The notes: a model not told the origin generated them from the sequence alone. DNA of 64,000 bases from Macrotis lagotis (GCF_037893015.1 NC_133663.1:225901199-225965198), one strand, 5' to 3'. Shown: positions 24,101-39,100, counted from the first letter of the stretch. Program-made: numbers and translations.

Positions 24101-27100
24101 ACTTGGCCATACCTACAATTATTACTATTATTTTTTTTAATTTTAATTTTTTTCTCCCCCTTTACTTTTTTTGCCCAAGCAAGTCTATCTATATTCATGG
24201 GGGGGGAGGGGTATTTTGTTTACTTGTAAAAAAAGTATATTTTAATAATTTAAAGAAAAACATTTGTACAAAATGCGAATAAAAAATAAATTAAAAAAAA
24301 GAAAAAAAAGAAAATTTCTCCCAATTTTTGGCATATCTGTTTCTTTTCTTTTCAACTTTTCCTAATTTGGCAGCTTTCTGATACTAAGTGACTCTGTCTT
24401 TGGTCCTTGTTTTTCTTTATATTCTTTTCTTTCATTCTTTTACTTCCAAGTCTTCATTTTTCATCTCTCTCTGCTAATTATTTGTTGAGCTATATATTAA
24501 CCATTACTCTCTACCATCAGTTTCAGTTCTACTTTTCCCATGGTTACTGTACATCTCCACCTACAATTTAAAATGAACTCAGGTCCTAGCTCTTCCTAAA
24601 ACAATCATGATTTCTGTTAGCACTATCGTCTAAAGACAGTGAGATGAATCAGTGGATAAAGTGCTGGCCACGAAGTCATGAAGACCAGATTTAAAATTCT
24701 ACCTCGTGCTATGATTCTGGGCAATTCATTTGACTTCTGTTTGGTTCAATTTCTTAAGATATAAAATAGGGATAGTAATAACACCTACTCCCATAATTGT
24801 TGTGAGATTATCTTGAGACAATATTGAAAAGTCTTTGGCAAGTCTTAAAGTTCTGTATAAATGTTGGCATCATAATCATTATCATTTATCATCCTTTCTG
24901 TATTCAGGCTCAAAATTTTCCACTTTTGACTCTTTTCTCTTCCTTTCCTACCATATTCAAACTCTTGCCAACTCCAGTTGAATCTACTTCTATAACATTT
25001 CTTGTATCTGTTCCCTTTTCTCCCCAAATGCTGCCATCATCCTAATTCAGAACCTATTATCTCTTATCTGAGCTAATATAATAGCCTTTTAACTGATCTA
25101 TCTGCCTCTCTCTGCTCCTTTCCTTTTTATAATTAATCTTTCACAGAGTTTGCCAAAATAATCTTTCTAATGAATGTATCTGAGCATATCACTGACCACG
25201 ATAAAAATATTTAGTAGCCTCTTTTATTTCATATATGATAAAATATAAACTAGTCAGCATGACATTTTAGGCTTTTCACATTCTGATTCCAACCTTCTTG
25301 CTAGTCTACTGTGTGTATGATTTTATTTTCCTCTCATCAATGACCTAGGCCATTTATGATTTACCTGTGGTCATATAACTAGCATGTGTTATAAGCCACA
25401 TTTAAACCAAAATTCTGTTTATTCCAGGGTCAGTTTTATAAATACCATATTTCTCAACTTTTCCAATACACAATTTGTATTCAAGATTTGTTGAATTAAT
25501 ATTTTGTTTTGTTTTCAAAGGTTATGAAGATTATGGGGATTATTGGAGAGGAAATTATGAAGTTGAAGAACAAGGTGCATATGCCTATAGTCGTTCTCAG
25601 CTGATGAAAGATGTGGAAGATACATTTCAGGAGGTAGCAAACAGTTCAATGTCACTTTCATTTGCACCTGGTGCTGAAAACTGGAGCCACAGGGTGGTGG
25701 TGGATGATTAATTAGAAGAGAGAAATAATGTCTAGTGGAACGATTTTTCCTTTCCATCCTTCCAGTTCTTTGTAGGTGTCCTCAATTCATAAACTCATAG
25801 AATTTTATCATTAGGAGAGTCTGAGGATATCTAACCCAATTCCCTCAGTCTGTCAATTTCGACAGGTGAGGAAAAGCTATAGAAGTGCCCACCTTTACTC
25901 GCTATTCTTTATTTCTCTTCTGCTCTCAAACAGTAACTGAAAAATGGGATCAATCCCTTGACCTTTTTTTCCAACAGTATTTTCTTCCCATCTTCAAACC
26001 TTATTCTTTTTCTTCTTTATTGATTTTTCATTTTTTGCCTTAAGAAGGCTTCAGGGAAGTTCCTATGGACAATTTGCAAGTTTCCTATCCTTTTCCTTTG
26101 ACTCTTGGAGCTTTTTTCAAATTTTTTCCTTCCTATAACTCAACTTTCTGGCCAATCCCCATCTTCTTAGAGATGAGAAAATGGAGGCCCAGAATGTTCA
26201 ATGATTTTTGTAAGATTTATCTAACTAAGACTGGGTTGTCAAAAATCAAATCAGGCAACATCTTAAAAATGATGTATTTCTTCAGAGAAGTTCTGAGTAT
26301 AAATCCATAAATCTAAGCCTGGGGTAGAATGAATTGTCATAAAAAAGGAATAGAAGAAATACCTTTGGTTTTTCCATACTTCTCAGAGTGGGAGAAAAAT
26401 TTTCCTCATATGCTAATAGTGTATAACAAAGGTCTAACTTCTGAAATTAGGAACATGCGAGGAGAGCATGAACTGCTGTATACTTTGCTGTCCTTCATAT
26501 TTTGTTGATTTTTTTCAGATAAAACCACTGTATGAACAGCTACATGCCTATGTGAGGAGAAAGATGATAGCCACCTATGGATCTATAATCAGTGAAATTG
26601 GGGGTCTTCCTGCTCATTTGCTTGGTAATAAAAGACAATCTGCAATCTTTTTATGATTTATGTTTGGTTTTGTTTTTTGTTTTTGGAAGGCAATAGGGTT
26701 AAAGTGACTTGCTCAAGGTCACACAGCTAGGTAATTATTACGTGTCTGAGGCTATATTTGAACTCAGATCCTCCTGGCTCCAGAGCCTGTGCTCTATCCA
26801 CCACACCACCCAACTGCCCCTGTTTTTACAATTTATTTAAATTGGTCATGGGGTGTTTTTTCCCTTTGGGCACAGGAACAAACAGAGCCTTAATGACAGA
26901 GTTGAAATTTAGAAAAACTTGTATTTAGAAATTTTTGTGTTTCCCAAGCCCAGATCTGGCATCTAGACATAATTGAATCTTCATCTGATTAATTAAAATA
27001 GTAATTTATATCCCCAGAGTAGTGTCCCTATTTCATCTAACTCCCTTTCCTCCCATAATTAAACTCCTCTCTCCATTTAATATATCTTTATTTTTTAAAT

Positions 27101-30100
27101 TTTTTAATGTATCTTTAAAAGTTGATTTTGAAGTTAGATAATCTGCAGGTTTGTTCCTAAATTGAGTATTGTGAAGCTTGCCTCAGGCATATCACAAAAT
27201 TGCTAGTTATAGATCTAAGGACTAAAACCCTTTGATGATCAAAAAGGATTTAGTACCAGAAGGTAGACACAGATCAAAATGAATTGCCCACACAATGGCC
27301 TTTTCTCAGAGAAAGCCAATAGCAACAGTTCTGTCCTGTATCTGGAAAATACATCAATTAGTAAATCTATAAGCATTTATTATACCCCTTTGGTGTATCA
27401 GGCATTGTGCAAGGAACTTCAGATCTCAAAATGGAACAAATTTTTGACCCTGAGGACCTTAAATTCAATGGGGGTAGCCAACCTAGATATTTTTTCTTGT
27501 TTCTCTTGTTGTCCATTCCCTCACCTAGTAAACCCTAAAATACAAAAATAAAAACAAACAAGCAAAAAAACTAAAACATTGTTGCATACCCAAGCAGTTA
27601 GTTCACAGTATCACAAATCACAAATCAGAAAATGTTTATTAGAGTGGAAGAGAAAATTTTATTGAATAAATAAGAGATTCAAAACTTAAAAGCCTTGCTC
27701 CAAAGATTCTAAATGTGTATGTTTTCTTTAGAGGTATGAGTATGCCTCTGGTTGAGGAGTGGACAGAGGCTCTCTGCCAATAATTTATAAATCAGGTGTT
27801 GTTTTCTGCTGCCCTCTTCTGTAAGTTTAGGGAACTCTTGTGGTCAGTCATTTTTTAACTTGTGTCCAATTCACTGTGGACACAACTGGACACACTATTT
27901 GTATCCAATTCACTGGAGTAGTTCACCATTTGCTTCTCCAGATCATTTTATAGACAAGGAAACTAAGGCAAATAGAATGAAGTGATTTGCAAAGGGTCAC
28001 ATAGCTAGTGAGTGTTTGAAGGTGAATTTGAATTCAGATAGATGAACCTTCCTGATACCTAGCCCAACTCTTTATCCATTGTGCCCTATGGTAGCCCCTT
28101 AACTGACTTCTACAGGTAGCTAAAGAGAAATTCCTAGCAAGATGCATTGTCTTGCTTTCAGTATAGCTGCAAGGTGAGAGCAACTTTCCCCCACCCAAAA
28201 ACAATAAAAACAATCATAGGAGCTTTCTGTTCTTGTAAACAAATTTTAGATCAGAATATTCAAAAGTTCTCAATTAGTCAGACTGAGAATTATCCTCTAA
28301 TTATACTTAGTCCCTGTGTTTCTCTGCTTGGTACAAATACAATAGTATCAACCAAAGTCTCCTGTTAATTTTAGTTTCATAACAATCCTCATCACCAATT
28401 TTGTGTTTGCCAGAATCCTATTGCTTCTAACATGAAGGAACTCCCTTCACTCAAAGCACTGCTTTTTATTTGTCCAGACAATACTTGTTCTACCTCATTT
28501 TGAGCACTTGGATGGGAATTACTCAAAATGTCTCAAGTTGTCAGTATTCCCTGTCTTGAGTAGGTAATATGATTTGCCAGCAATTCTTAAGTCATAGACC
28601 ACTATTATTCTACATCAGCTCAAAGGGAGATCAGGCTATGTCCCAGAATTCACTGCATCCTATACTGTTGACCCCTTCCTATCATTGGCTTCAGGTATGG
28701 GAAAAGTTGGGGAGTTGGAATGTGCAGAGGTGGGTAGACTTAGAGCAGCAGGTGCATTTCCTTGCTAGGTAATCCCAAGATCTGCTGGGAGGGAATTTAC
28801 CCTTCCTTCTTGAGGTTTACAACCCAAGATGGATAACAGTAATAGTGGAAATCACTTTGGATATAGGGTCAGGAGTCAAGAGTTCAAATTTTGTCTCTGA
28901 TACTAACATTTTAACTATGGATAAAGTCAGCAGTAATGATAATAACTAAACTATTATCTAAGCAGGACATAGTCTTTGGTTGTAAACTCAGAAAGGAATT
29001 CCTGTGGGCCACATATTGACTTGGAAAATTATAAAGTATCATTATCTATGTTGTATTGTATATATTTTTATTTTGTTAAACAATTTTCAATTGCATTTTA
29101 ATCTGGTTTCAACCATCACCACTTGGGGTGTTTTGCAAAATATAGACAGTTCACTTCAAAGCCAGGAAGAACTGAGTTCAAATATTGAACAATGAATAAA
29201 TCCATTTATGAAAGAAATAGCAAAGAGTTACACAGATAAGAATTGGACAGAAAATACACTTAGTCAGTGAATATTCTCTCTAAGAGTGAGATAGCGAGAG
29301 AAACCCCAATTTTACCCAAAGAAAAATTCCCTGAAATCTCTAGGGAGGCATGCTGAAAATCAGGGACATGTTAAACTGCTATCTCTTTTTATATGCCAGC
29401 AAGAGGGTCTCTTATCTCCCTACTAAAGAGAAGCTCTCTGAAGCTGTGTATATTGTAGAAATAATGAAGAATGCTTTGTATCTCTAAACTCTTTTGTCAA
29501 CTCTCCCTCCTGAAAGCAAAGGAGTATCCTGCCAACATTCTCTCCATCAATTAGGAGAATTGAATACAAATTTCTCCAAATTTGACTGGAAACTTGGGCC
29601 CTATTATTTATTATCATTAATAATTATTAACCAATAGTTTTTTAGTACATCAGTCTGCAATTTTATAGACATGAGTTCTCTCTTCATCGATGCTGATTAC
29701 ATGTCCTCTATGACAAAGGAAATGACCATTCAAATTTGCTTTGACTTAAAAAATCATTACCTTGAAATCAACCTCTTCATGAGTCTTTCAAGATTTAGCT
29801 GAGCTGGTCCTTGGACAACGTCATATAACTAGGCTATATACTATTGTCTATCATATGCAAAGCACTGTGCAAAGAAGTAAAAAATAAAATAAAATGAAAT
29901 AGTCCTCAAAAAATCTTCATTAGTGGAATATAGAGTAGAAGTTCTGAGTAGGAACTTTTTCTGCCCATAACATAAGCAGCATTGGGCCTAATAGTTAAAT
30001 GGAAGCCTCAGAACAGATTCATTCAAATTCTATATAATTTTTATACTTTTAAGTTTTATTATCCCTACTTTGATGAATTTATGGATGATAGAGGAAAATA

Positions 30101-33027
30101 TATGAGGGAGAACAAAAGGTATTAAGGTACGGACTTGGGCAAGATAAATGGGCAAGTGAGGAAAAAAGAATTTTTAAAATTCATAACAATGTCTGAAGAA
30201 TCATGAACCTTACAATTCAAACATTATTTGGTAACTGTGATTTTTTTCTTGCCTTTCTTATGGCCTTGGCTGAACTTTTCTTTATTACAGGTGATATGTG
30301 GGGCAGATTTTGGACAAATCTATATTCACTGACAGTGCCCTATCCAGAAAAACCTAACATTGATGTGACTAACACTATGAAGGAGCAGGTATCTTGAGCA
30401 TAATATTTGTAAATTTGAGTTTCAGCTTATTTCTATTAAATGCCCTCCTGCCTATCCGGTTTTAGTCATTGATATGAAAAGCTATGTAAAAAATGTATAG
30501 AAATTTCTAGACCAAATTAAAGTTTTCCCCATTGTGGCATTTTTCCTTTGTAAAATTAGATAGTATTGATATTTTGACTCTCAGAGTCATTGTTCTTGAG
30601 GATGAGCTAGTATTGATGTTTTGGTTCTCAGAATCATTAGTCTTGAGGTCCTTGAAAAATAGGTATAGTATTGATCCTTGCTTCATGACATTCAATTTCA
30701 GATTTCCCCAAATTTTCTGAGGAAGGAGATAGCTCTGATTGATTGTTTGACATCAGTATTACCAAAGGTTAATAAGTGTCTGACAATCATTAGGATGGAA
30801 GAATACAAGAATATCACCTGGACAGCTTTAGATACTTATTAATATTTAATTTTTATGTATTTAAAGCCAGGAAACTTGTCCTTGACATGAATAGTTCCCC
30901 TCCCCTACTGAATTCTGATTTAGTATCCACACAATCATTTATCTTAGGTTGATTATATATCAAGCAACAATAGTAAAGATAATGTTCTAATTTTTGATCC
31001 TATTATTATTCAAAAATAGTGACTAGATCTGTGATTTCTTTCCCACATAATAAAACATAAAATCCCATGTACAAAAAGCTTCCTTCTGAGGTCAGTTCTT
31101 CTGCATCTTGTATGTAGTCTCAGAATTTTGCCAAGAGCACTGAGAGATTAATGACTTGACTAAGATCATACTACCAAAATATATCAGAGTTAAGGCTTGA
31201 TCTTTATGGCTCCAAGATTATCTAACTACAGTGCCATGGTGCCTCTTTGCTATTATCTTCTTAGCAGAATCCTCATCCAAAGAAAGGATAAATGGGAGGA
31301 AAAGACATGAGAATGGAACTTTTCTTTGTGATTAAAAGTTAGTCTTGAATATTTCAATTAGATCTTAGAGTTGAATGATCACTCTATAGTAGGAAAATCT
31401 TTTTTTCTGTGATTTCAGCTCCATAGGCAGAGTTATCAAGGTTGGCAGCACCCAGCTGTGGTTTCCCCTGCCCCATCCCATACCCTCCCCAAAGTTCCTA
31501 AGTCAGGGTTATCCCATATATGCCACTGAGATGTATCCAGCTTCCCATTAGACCATGGGATCTGGCAGAAGCCCAAGTACTATCATACCCACCCCCCTTT
31601 GAAACCACAGATGGCTTTATGAACCTTCCTTAAACTCTTGCTACATACTAACTTGATATTCTTAAACCTTTCAGAATTGGGATGCAAAAAGAATATTTGA
31701 AGAAGCTGATAAATTCTTTGTATCTGTTGGCCTCCCTCACATGACTGAGGGTTTCTGGAACAACTCAATGCTCACAGAGCCTAATGATGGCAGAAAAGTG
31801 GTTTGCCATCCTACAGCCTGGGATCTTGGGAAAGGGGATTTCAGGTACTGGTATCAGATTCTCATGTTTCTCAGAAAGTTTAGTTAGAAGAATATGAACA
31901 TAGCTCTAACAACCCAGTGGTTGAGAGAATGGTGGAAATATGTAGCATTGTTTGGAGGCAGAAGAAGTGTGCATATGGAATCTGTGACTGTTTTGTCAGC
32001 CTGGTAGTATTTTTCTAAATTTGGTGACTTTGAAAGACTGTTATTAGGCTTCTTTTTAAAAAATCATGAAGAGCAAACTCCAAGCAAGGATTAGATGGCA
32101 TGGACATTGAATGACTAATTTTAATTTGTTTTATTCTTCATTTAAATATAGGATTAAGATGTGCACAAAAGTGACAATGGATGACTTTTTGACTGCCCAT
32201 CATGAGATGGGTCATATCCAGTATGACATGGCATATACTAACCAACCTTATCTACTGAGAAGTGGGGCCAATGAAGGGTTCCATGAGGCAGTTGGAGAAA
32301 TCATGTCTCTCTCAGCAGCTACACCTACACATTTAAAAGCTCTTGGTCTCCTACCACCAACTTTTCAGGAGGATCCTGGTAAATTTTCATACTGTTTTGG
32401 GTTTTTTCCCCCAATGATGGAGACATACCCTGTATCTAATATACCATGTTAAACATCTATAACCATTGATCTGCTAGGGTTCAAAAGAAGGAAGGTGCAA
32501 AATGGGCCTAGGACAGTTTTCTTGGAAAGACTTAAATTGCTTTTAAAATTCCTTTCTTATTATTCACACTCCTGTCTCCATATAACAAAAGAAATAATAG
32601 AATCCTAGAATGTTAAGACGGCAAGAGACACAGGAGATCATCTAATAAAGGATTATTTTAGCAGGAAGGTATCCTTGGAGGTCTTCTCATCCAACCCCTC
32701 AATTTGTAAATGAAGAAACTGAGGCTGAGAGATATTTGCCTATGAACAAGCAGATCATGCATTAGTGGCAGAGCCCAGATTAAATTATTTTTAAGTTGAT
32801 GTAACCAGATTTTGAGGACACTGCACTGCAGATAGGAGGAGGCTTCTTAAATGTAGCTGCATAAGACTTCTGGGAACTGTAAGTTCTGATGGACAGTATG
32901 TGTCAACTGATTTGAATGAGAACTCAAGTGCAGAAAATTTGATTTAAGTTTCATTGAAAAAAAGAATGAACACAGGGTAAGCAGTGCAAAGAATGATTGA
33001 AGTGGGGTAAGAGGGAGAGGGAGAGAG

Positions 33028-33075
<48 letters not shown>

Positions 33076-36055
33076 TAGGACTTGAAGGTGACAGATTGAC
33101 AGATGTTTGAGACAATAGGGAAAGACTTCTCTGCATATCTAGGGGCTTTAGCCATATAATTCTTGTGAATTTTGATTTTTAATAATACTTTATTTTTCTT
33201 CAAATATTTGCAGTTTTAAGACAGTTTTTCTTTTTATGCTTCAAATTCCAAATCCTATCCCTCCTTCCTGCTCTCCCTCTCTGGGATGGTAATCAATAAG
33301 ATATAGTTTGCACATATGCAATCATGTATAAAGCATTTCCATATTAGTCATTTTGTACAAAGACTTCAACAAAAAGAATGAAAGTGAAAAATAGTTTGCT
33401 TCAGTCTATAATCTGTTATGATTTTTTTATTAATAACTCTAATGAACCTTCCAATAGCAGAGATGACTAAATTATTTGGATATGGGTCCTCCGTTTTATT
33501 TTATCCCCAACTGAAACCATGAACTAATAGCTTAGGGAATGTAGTGAGGAGAAAATTACTTGGCAGTTAAGTGTTCTTTTTCATTATTTTTTCATCTGGC
33601 ATGCTAAATAGAGTGAAGGTGGTGATAAGGGAGTAGGTTTATAAGGTGGTCAAGGAAAGGTATGATTTAGGAAGTGTGGTCATATCTCCATTTCAAAAAC
33701 AGGACCCAGAGGAGGGAGGAAAAGAATATTGTCTTCTACTCTAAAGTTACAAATCTTGTCAGGTAGCACAACCTCCTGAGACACTTACATATTCATAGAA
33801 AATTAGAGCTAGAAGGAAATTTAAAAATTATCAAGTCCTGTTCCCTTCCTTTTATAAAAGAGAGATTAAGTGAATGAATATGCCATATAGGATCCAAACA
33901 ATTTAGTGTCAGAATCAAGACAGGAAGCCAGATTTTTTTACCTTAATTCACTTCAACAAACATTTATTAATTTATTAAAGACATATACTTCAAAAAGGGG
34001 TGATTAAAATGATCTCTAAGGATCCTATTAGGCTAACAATGCTATGAATATGATTTTTTAAACTATTTAATACTAGAGCTAGCTCAATGGATAAAGTTCT
34101 ATACCTAGAATCAGAAAGATCTGAGTTCAAATCTAGCCTTAGACACTTAATAGCTTTGTGACCTTAGGCAAGTCATTTAATAACCTCCCAGGTTTATTGT
34201 GAAGACCAAATGAATTAATATTTGGAAAGGGCTTAGTACAGTGGTTGGTACATAGAAGACACTTAATAAATATATCCTTCTTTTGTTGGTATCTTCATAA
34301 GAGGATTTAAAAAAAGATCAGGGAAAGTAGATGACAATTCAGGCTAGTGTTCACTTTGTTGTTGCTCATTCATTCAGCCATATCAGACTCTTTGTGACCT
34401 CATGGACCATAGCATGCCAGGTCATTCTATCTCCACTATCTACCAAAGTCTATCCAATTTCACGACACTGTCTAAACATCTCATCTTCTGCTGCCCTTGT
34501 TTCCCTATGTCTTCAATCTTACCCAACATCAAGGTCTTTTCCAATGAATCTTATCGTCTCATTATATTGTCAAAGCTTTAACTTCATTGTTTGACCTTTC
34601 CATGAATGACTTGAATTAATCTTTAAGAATTGACTTTAGTAATTAAAATCTTTAAGATTTAACCTCCTTGCTGTCCAGGAGACTCTCAAAATCTTCTTTA
34701 GTGCCACAATTCAAAAAAGTTCATTAGTTCTGGTGGAAAATGAGTTAGGTGAAAAGGTAGAAACTAATGATAGAAATAAAATTAATTAAGTAATAAAATT
34801 GGGCCTAACTTTCTCATATCAGAGATAATGAAAAAATGATTGTATTATTTTGTTATTATTGTATTATTTTGCATATGACTTATTGTGATCTAATAGAAAG
34901 AAAAGTTTGTATTGAGAAGTATTTAGCATCAGTTAGTATTCTTATCTTTATTTTCTATTAATAGTATTTTATTTTTCCAATTACATGTAAAGATAGTTTT
35001 CAGCATTCATTTTTGTAAGATTGTGAGTTACAAATATTTTCCCCTCTCTCCCTTCTCTCCCCCCTCTTCTTGACAGTGAGTAATTTTATATAGGATCTGT
35101 ATATATATAATCATGTTAAACATATTTCCATAGTAGTCATTTTATGATAGAAGAATCAGAACAAAATGGAAAAAATCAAGAGAAAGAAAAAACAAATTTT
35201 AAAAAAGAGTGAAAATAGTCTGTTTTGCTCTACATGTAGACTCCATAATTTTTTTCTCTGGTTGTAGATAACATTTTCCATCACTTTGTCTTTTGGGATT
35301 CTCTTTGATCTCTGTATTTCTCAGAAGAGTTGAGTCTCACAATTTTGCTGTTAATGTATAGAATGTTCTCGTGGTTCTGTTCTCTTCACTCAGCATTAGC
35401 TCAAGTAAAGCCTTTCCAAGTTTTTTCTGAAATCTGCCTGCCAATGAGCTAATGTCTACTCTTTTGCCATTTTAACTTTCAGAGACAGAAATAAATTTTC
35501 TGTTCAAGCAAGCCCTCACCATTGTTGGAACAATGCCCTTTACTTACATGCTAGAGAAGTGGAGATGGATGGTCTTCAAGGGTGAAATTTCCAAAGAAGA
35601 ATGGATGAAAAAGTGGTGGGAGATGAAGTAAGTAACAGATATTTATTGAGCCTTTGCTCAGAACCAGACACTGTGCTAGGGGCTATATTGTAGGAAATTA
35701 TAATAAAAAGATATTTGCTTTTGTAGAGTTTACAATCTTGCTGAAGAAGTAGAAATTTTTAGTACTTAGGTGAATCTATGGTTGCTCCATGGATACAGAT
35801 CAAAATCTACAACTTCTCATTAAGTATCATTTGTCCTGTCCATGTTTCCCAAGAAATCCAATGCAGAGACTCTATCCAACACTATAAGAAACTTTTCTTG
35901 TGTTATTTTTATAGCTCTTTGGCATTAATACATTGCTTTTACTGGCCAGCCTTGAAGGTAAGGCAACTAAAATATAAAAAAGCAATAATAAAAAAGATAA
36001 CATGTAAGTACCCAGGATTGATGTAGACAATAGATGATATGAGGGCAGGTGGGAG

Positions 36056-36125
<70 letters not shown>

Positions 36126-39100
36126 ATTGGATCATTGCAGGCTAAATAAGTTTCATAGTAGAAACTGGGTTTGAGTTGAGTCATAAAGGATTTAGACAAC
36201 TAGAGAGGAAAGGAGAGGAAACTGAAGAAGGGGGAAAATCATGGGGTAACATGAACAAAAGAATAGCGGTTTGGGCAAAGTTTTATAGATATTAAAGAGA
36301 TGAGATGAAGTAATCTGTTTCTAGGGTAGCTTGTTGACAGAAGAGAGAGCTTTGAACCTGGAATATGGAACAGGCTTAACCCTGTTTGTCTCAGTTCCCT
36401 CATTTGTAAAATGATATATCACTTCAGTATTTTGGCTAAGAAAACTCCAGTAGGATCATGAAGAGGGAGGAATGTTTGAACACCAACAAGTAGTCTTTTC
36501 ACATTAGAAATCAATTCCTACTTAGCTACATTTAAAAAAATGTGAAGTTTATTAAATCAATATTTCTTTGTGACCAATAGGTAACTCTATCTCTATAATC
36601 TAGTTCTAGTTTTTAGTCCAATTTCATTGAGACTATACTAATTTGATTTAACAATACCAAGTGAAAAGTGAAAAATTAATTTACATTAATCCAGATTGAC
36701 TCAAGGGAATTTTTTCCCTGAATTGATAGAATTAATGAATAATTTGGTGTCAGGGAGAGAAGGAAGGCCAAAAAAAGCCCTTTATGAGATTCTTATGCTC
36801 TATATGTCTCTTAAATAGATTTTTATTCATAACAAGAGGTTTGACTGAGTCTTTATTTTCCAAGTTATCAGATCTGAGAGGAAGACTAGATTTGGAGTCA
36901 AAGGATGTGAATTCAAATCCCATCTGTGCAATTTAACACCTTTAATCAAGTCATTTCCCTCCACAGACCTTATTTTTTTCCTTTAAAAAAAGAAAACGTA
37001 GGACTAAATGTCATCAAAGGAACCATCTCTGACTAAATCTATGACTACCATTTGTGAAAACAAATAGTAAAGTATAGAATATTCTGCCAGTTTAAATTCA
37101 AAACTATCAAACAGTGTAACTGATAATGAAGTCTGTGATATTAAAGAGATAAAAATATTAGAAATCTAGTCTCAATTTTTCTAGCTGTCCTTATCATACT
37201 TGAAAAGTATATGTGATTTCAATATATAATGAAATATTTTGATCTTATTGCTATTTGTTTTCTCTCTGATGATAGACCAAATAAAATTCACATTGGTAAG
37301 AGATTCTGAAGATAACAAATATTATAAAATCACTAAAACTGTTGAGTTAATTTTAGTGGTTAAGTTTTAATGAAGAAAAACCTAATGATGTGCTGTTGAA
37401 TGTGGCCAAGCAGCCTTATTTATCTAAATAAGAAGAATGATAAGAATGATAATATAACCAAAGTCTAATAACCAAAGTCTAATGAAGTCATTGACTGTGA
37501 CTTTGTTCTGTATGATCTGTGGTGAGAAATTAGTAAGGAATCACAGTGAAAAAAATTAATTCTGAGAAAAGTTTATTTCTAAATCTTGCTAATCTGACTC
37601 AATTATGACCATTTAATGACAAATTGTGTGGAACAATCTCCTTGAAATGCTGAGTAATCACTTCTAAAATGATTTAATTTTGACCTTCCCTAATGATGTT
37701 CAACAGATAATATTAATTAGAAAAATAGTCTCAATAGTTGCTAATGACATTTCTATAAATACCACCAGGATCAAATATCCACTTTTGTGCTGTATTTTGA
37801 CAAGTGAATATTTTGTCTCTTCAGATACTATAAACAGTTGATACCCAGTTTATTTTTTAAATCAGTTAATATCATCTTTGACATTCTTAAATTGTTTGGT
37901 GACCAATTTCTCAATCATCATACTTTTTGACCTCTCTGCAGCCTTTAACTTTGTTGATCACTTCTCCTTGGATCTTTCTTCTCTTTAGATTTTCAGGAAA
38001 CCCTACTCGCCTGATTTTCCTCCTACTTCTTTGACCATACCTTCTTAGTCTCCTTTTGCTGGATCCTGATCCAGATCAGAGCCGCAAACCATAGCCGTTT
38101 CTAAGGATTCTTTCCTGGACCCTATTCTCTTCTCCTTCTATATTATTTTACTTTGTGATCTCGTTAGATGCCATGGATATAATTACTATCTCTAAACTGG
38201 TGATTCTCAAACTTTCCTATTCTGCTCTAATCTTTCTTCTGATCTAAAGTCTCACATCTCCAACAACCTTTCAGACATCTCAAGCTTGATGTTCAGTAGA
38301 TACCTTAAATTCAACATTTTCAAAACATAACTCATTATCTTTTCCATAAACCCTTCCTTCCTTATTACTATAGAAGGCAACATCCTTCCAGTCCCTCAGG
38401 CTTGCAACTTAGAACACCTCAATATCTTACCACTACCACCATCACCTCTATCCAAGTTATTGCTAGGATGTGTCAATTTTATCTCTAAAACTAACTTTAA
38501 TTTTTTTTAAATTTTACCTTCTTAGAGGGCATCTTGTGCAAAATACACTAATAGATAATATTTAAGGCAGCTGGGTGGCAAAGTGGATGGAGTACTGGAA
38601 TGGGGAGGGCCTGAGTTCAGAGCCGACCTCAGACACCTGATGGTTACTTGGTTATGTGACCTTGGGCTGGTCACTTTAACCCCATTGCCTTGTAAAATAG
38701 CAAAAACAAAAACAAAGAAGATAAGATTTCACAAGAAATAGGGTTCCAACTGAAGTCTTTGAAGTCACTGTTAGCTGAACAATCACAGTTACAAAACAAA
38801 ACTATTCATTTTGGTTTTTAGCTTTTCAAGATATTATTGAAAAAATTCATTTTGCTGAAGTTAAATAAATATTGGGATCTTATCCATGAGCTGAATTCAT
38901 TCAAGTTAATTTTTGTCCTTTGCATTTACATCCCATTTTCCAGTTGGTGGTAAAGTAAAAATGAGTGAGACTCTTCAAACCCTGTATCCCAACTAATTTG
39001 TAATAATGATAGAGATAAAATTTGTGATGAAGTCATTTCAGTTATGTCTCATTCTTCATGACCCAATTTGGGTGAGTTACTGTAAAAAAGTCATTAAGTT

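Larger units (their letters stand above)
21094..24305 (+). mobile_element. HAL1-like (ORF1-only L1 derivative), copy B
   Basis: 3.2 kb, apparently full length: begins gggggcagagccaagatggc and ends in an A-rich tail, between perfect 14-bp duplications AAAAGAAAATTTCT at 21080-21093 and 24306-24319. It has a GC-rich 5' UTR of about 750 bp, ORF1 at 21845-23019, no ORF2, and a long purine-rich 3' region with three antisense SINE units. The perfect duplication and the few breaks in ORF1 suggest a younger insertion than copy A. Like other HAL1 elements it must have used a partner L1's reverse transcriptase. Confidence 0.88.

Noticed and set aside
25634-25711. Extension of exon 5 through its open frame
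   Set aside because: The donor at 25634 gives the human exon length and correct joining to exon 6; residues after it match no ACE2.
32847-33203. Ser/Leu-rich minus-strand frames over the GA tract, also at 35939-36199
   Set aside because: Artefacts of the (GA)n repeats, with no start context, homology or splice support.
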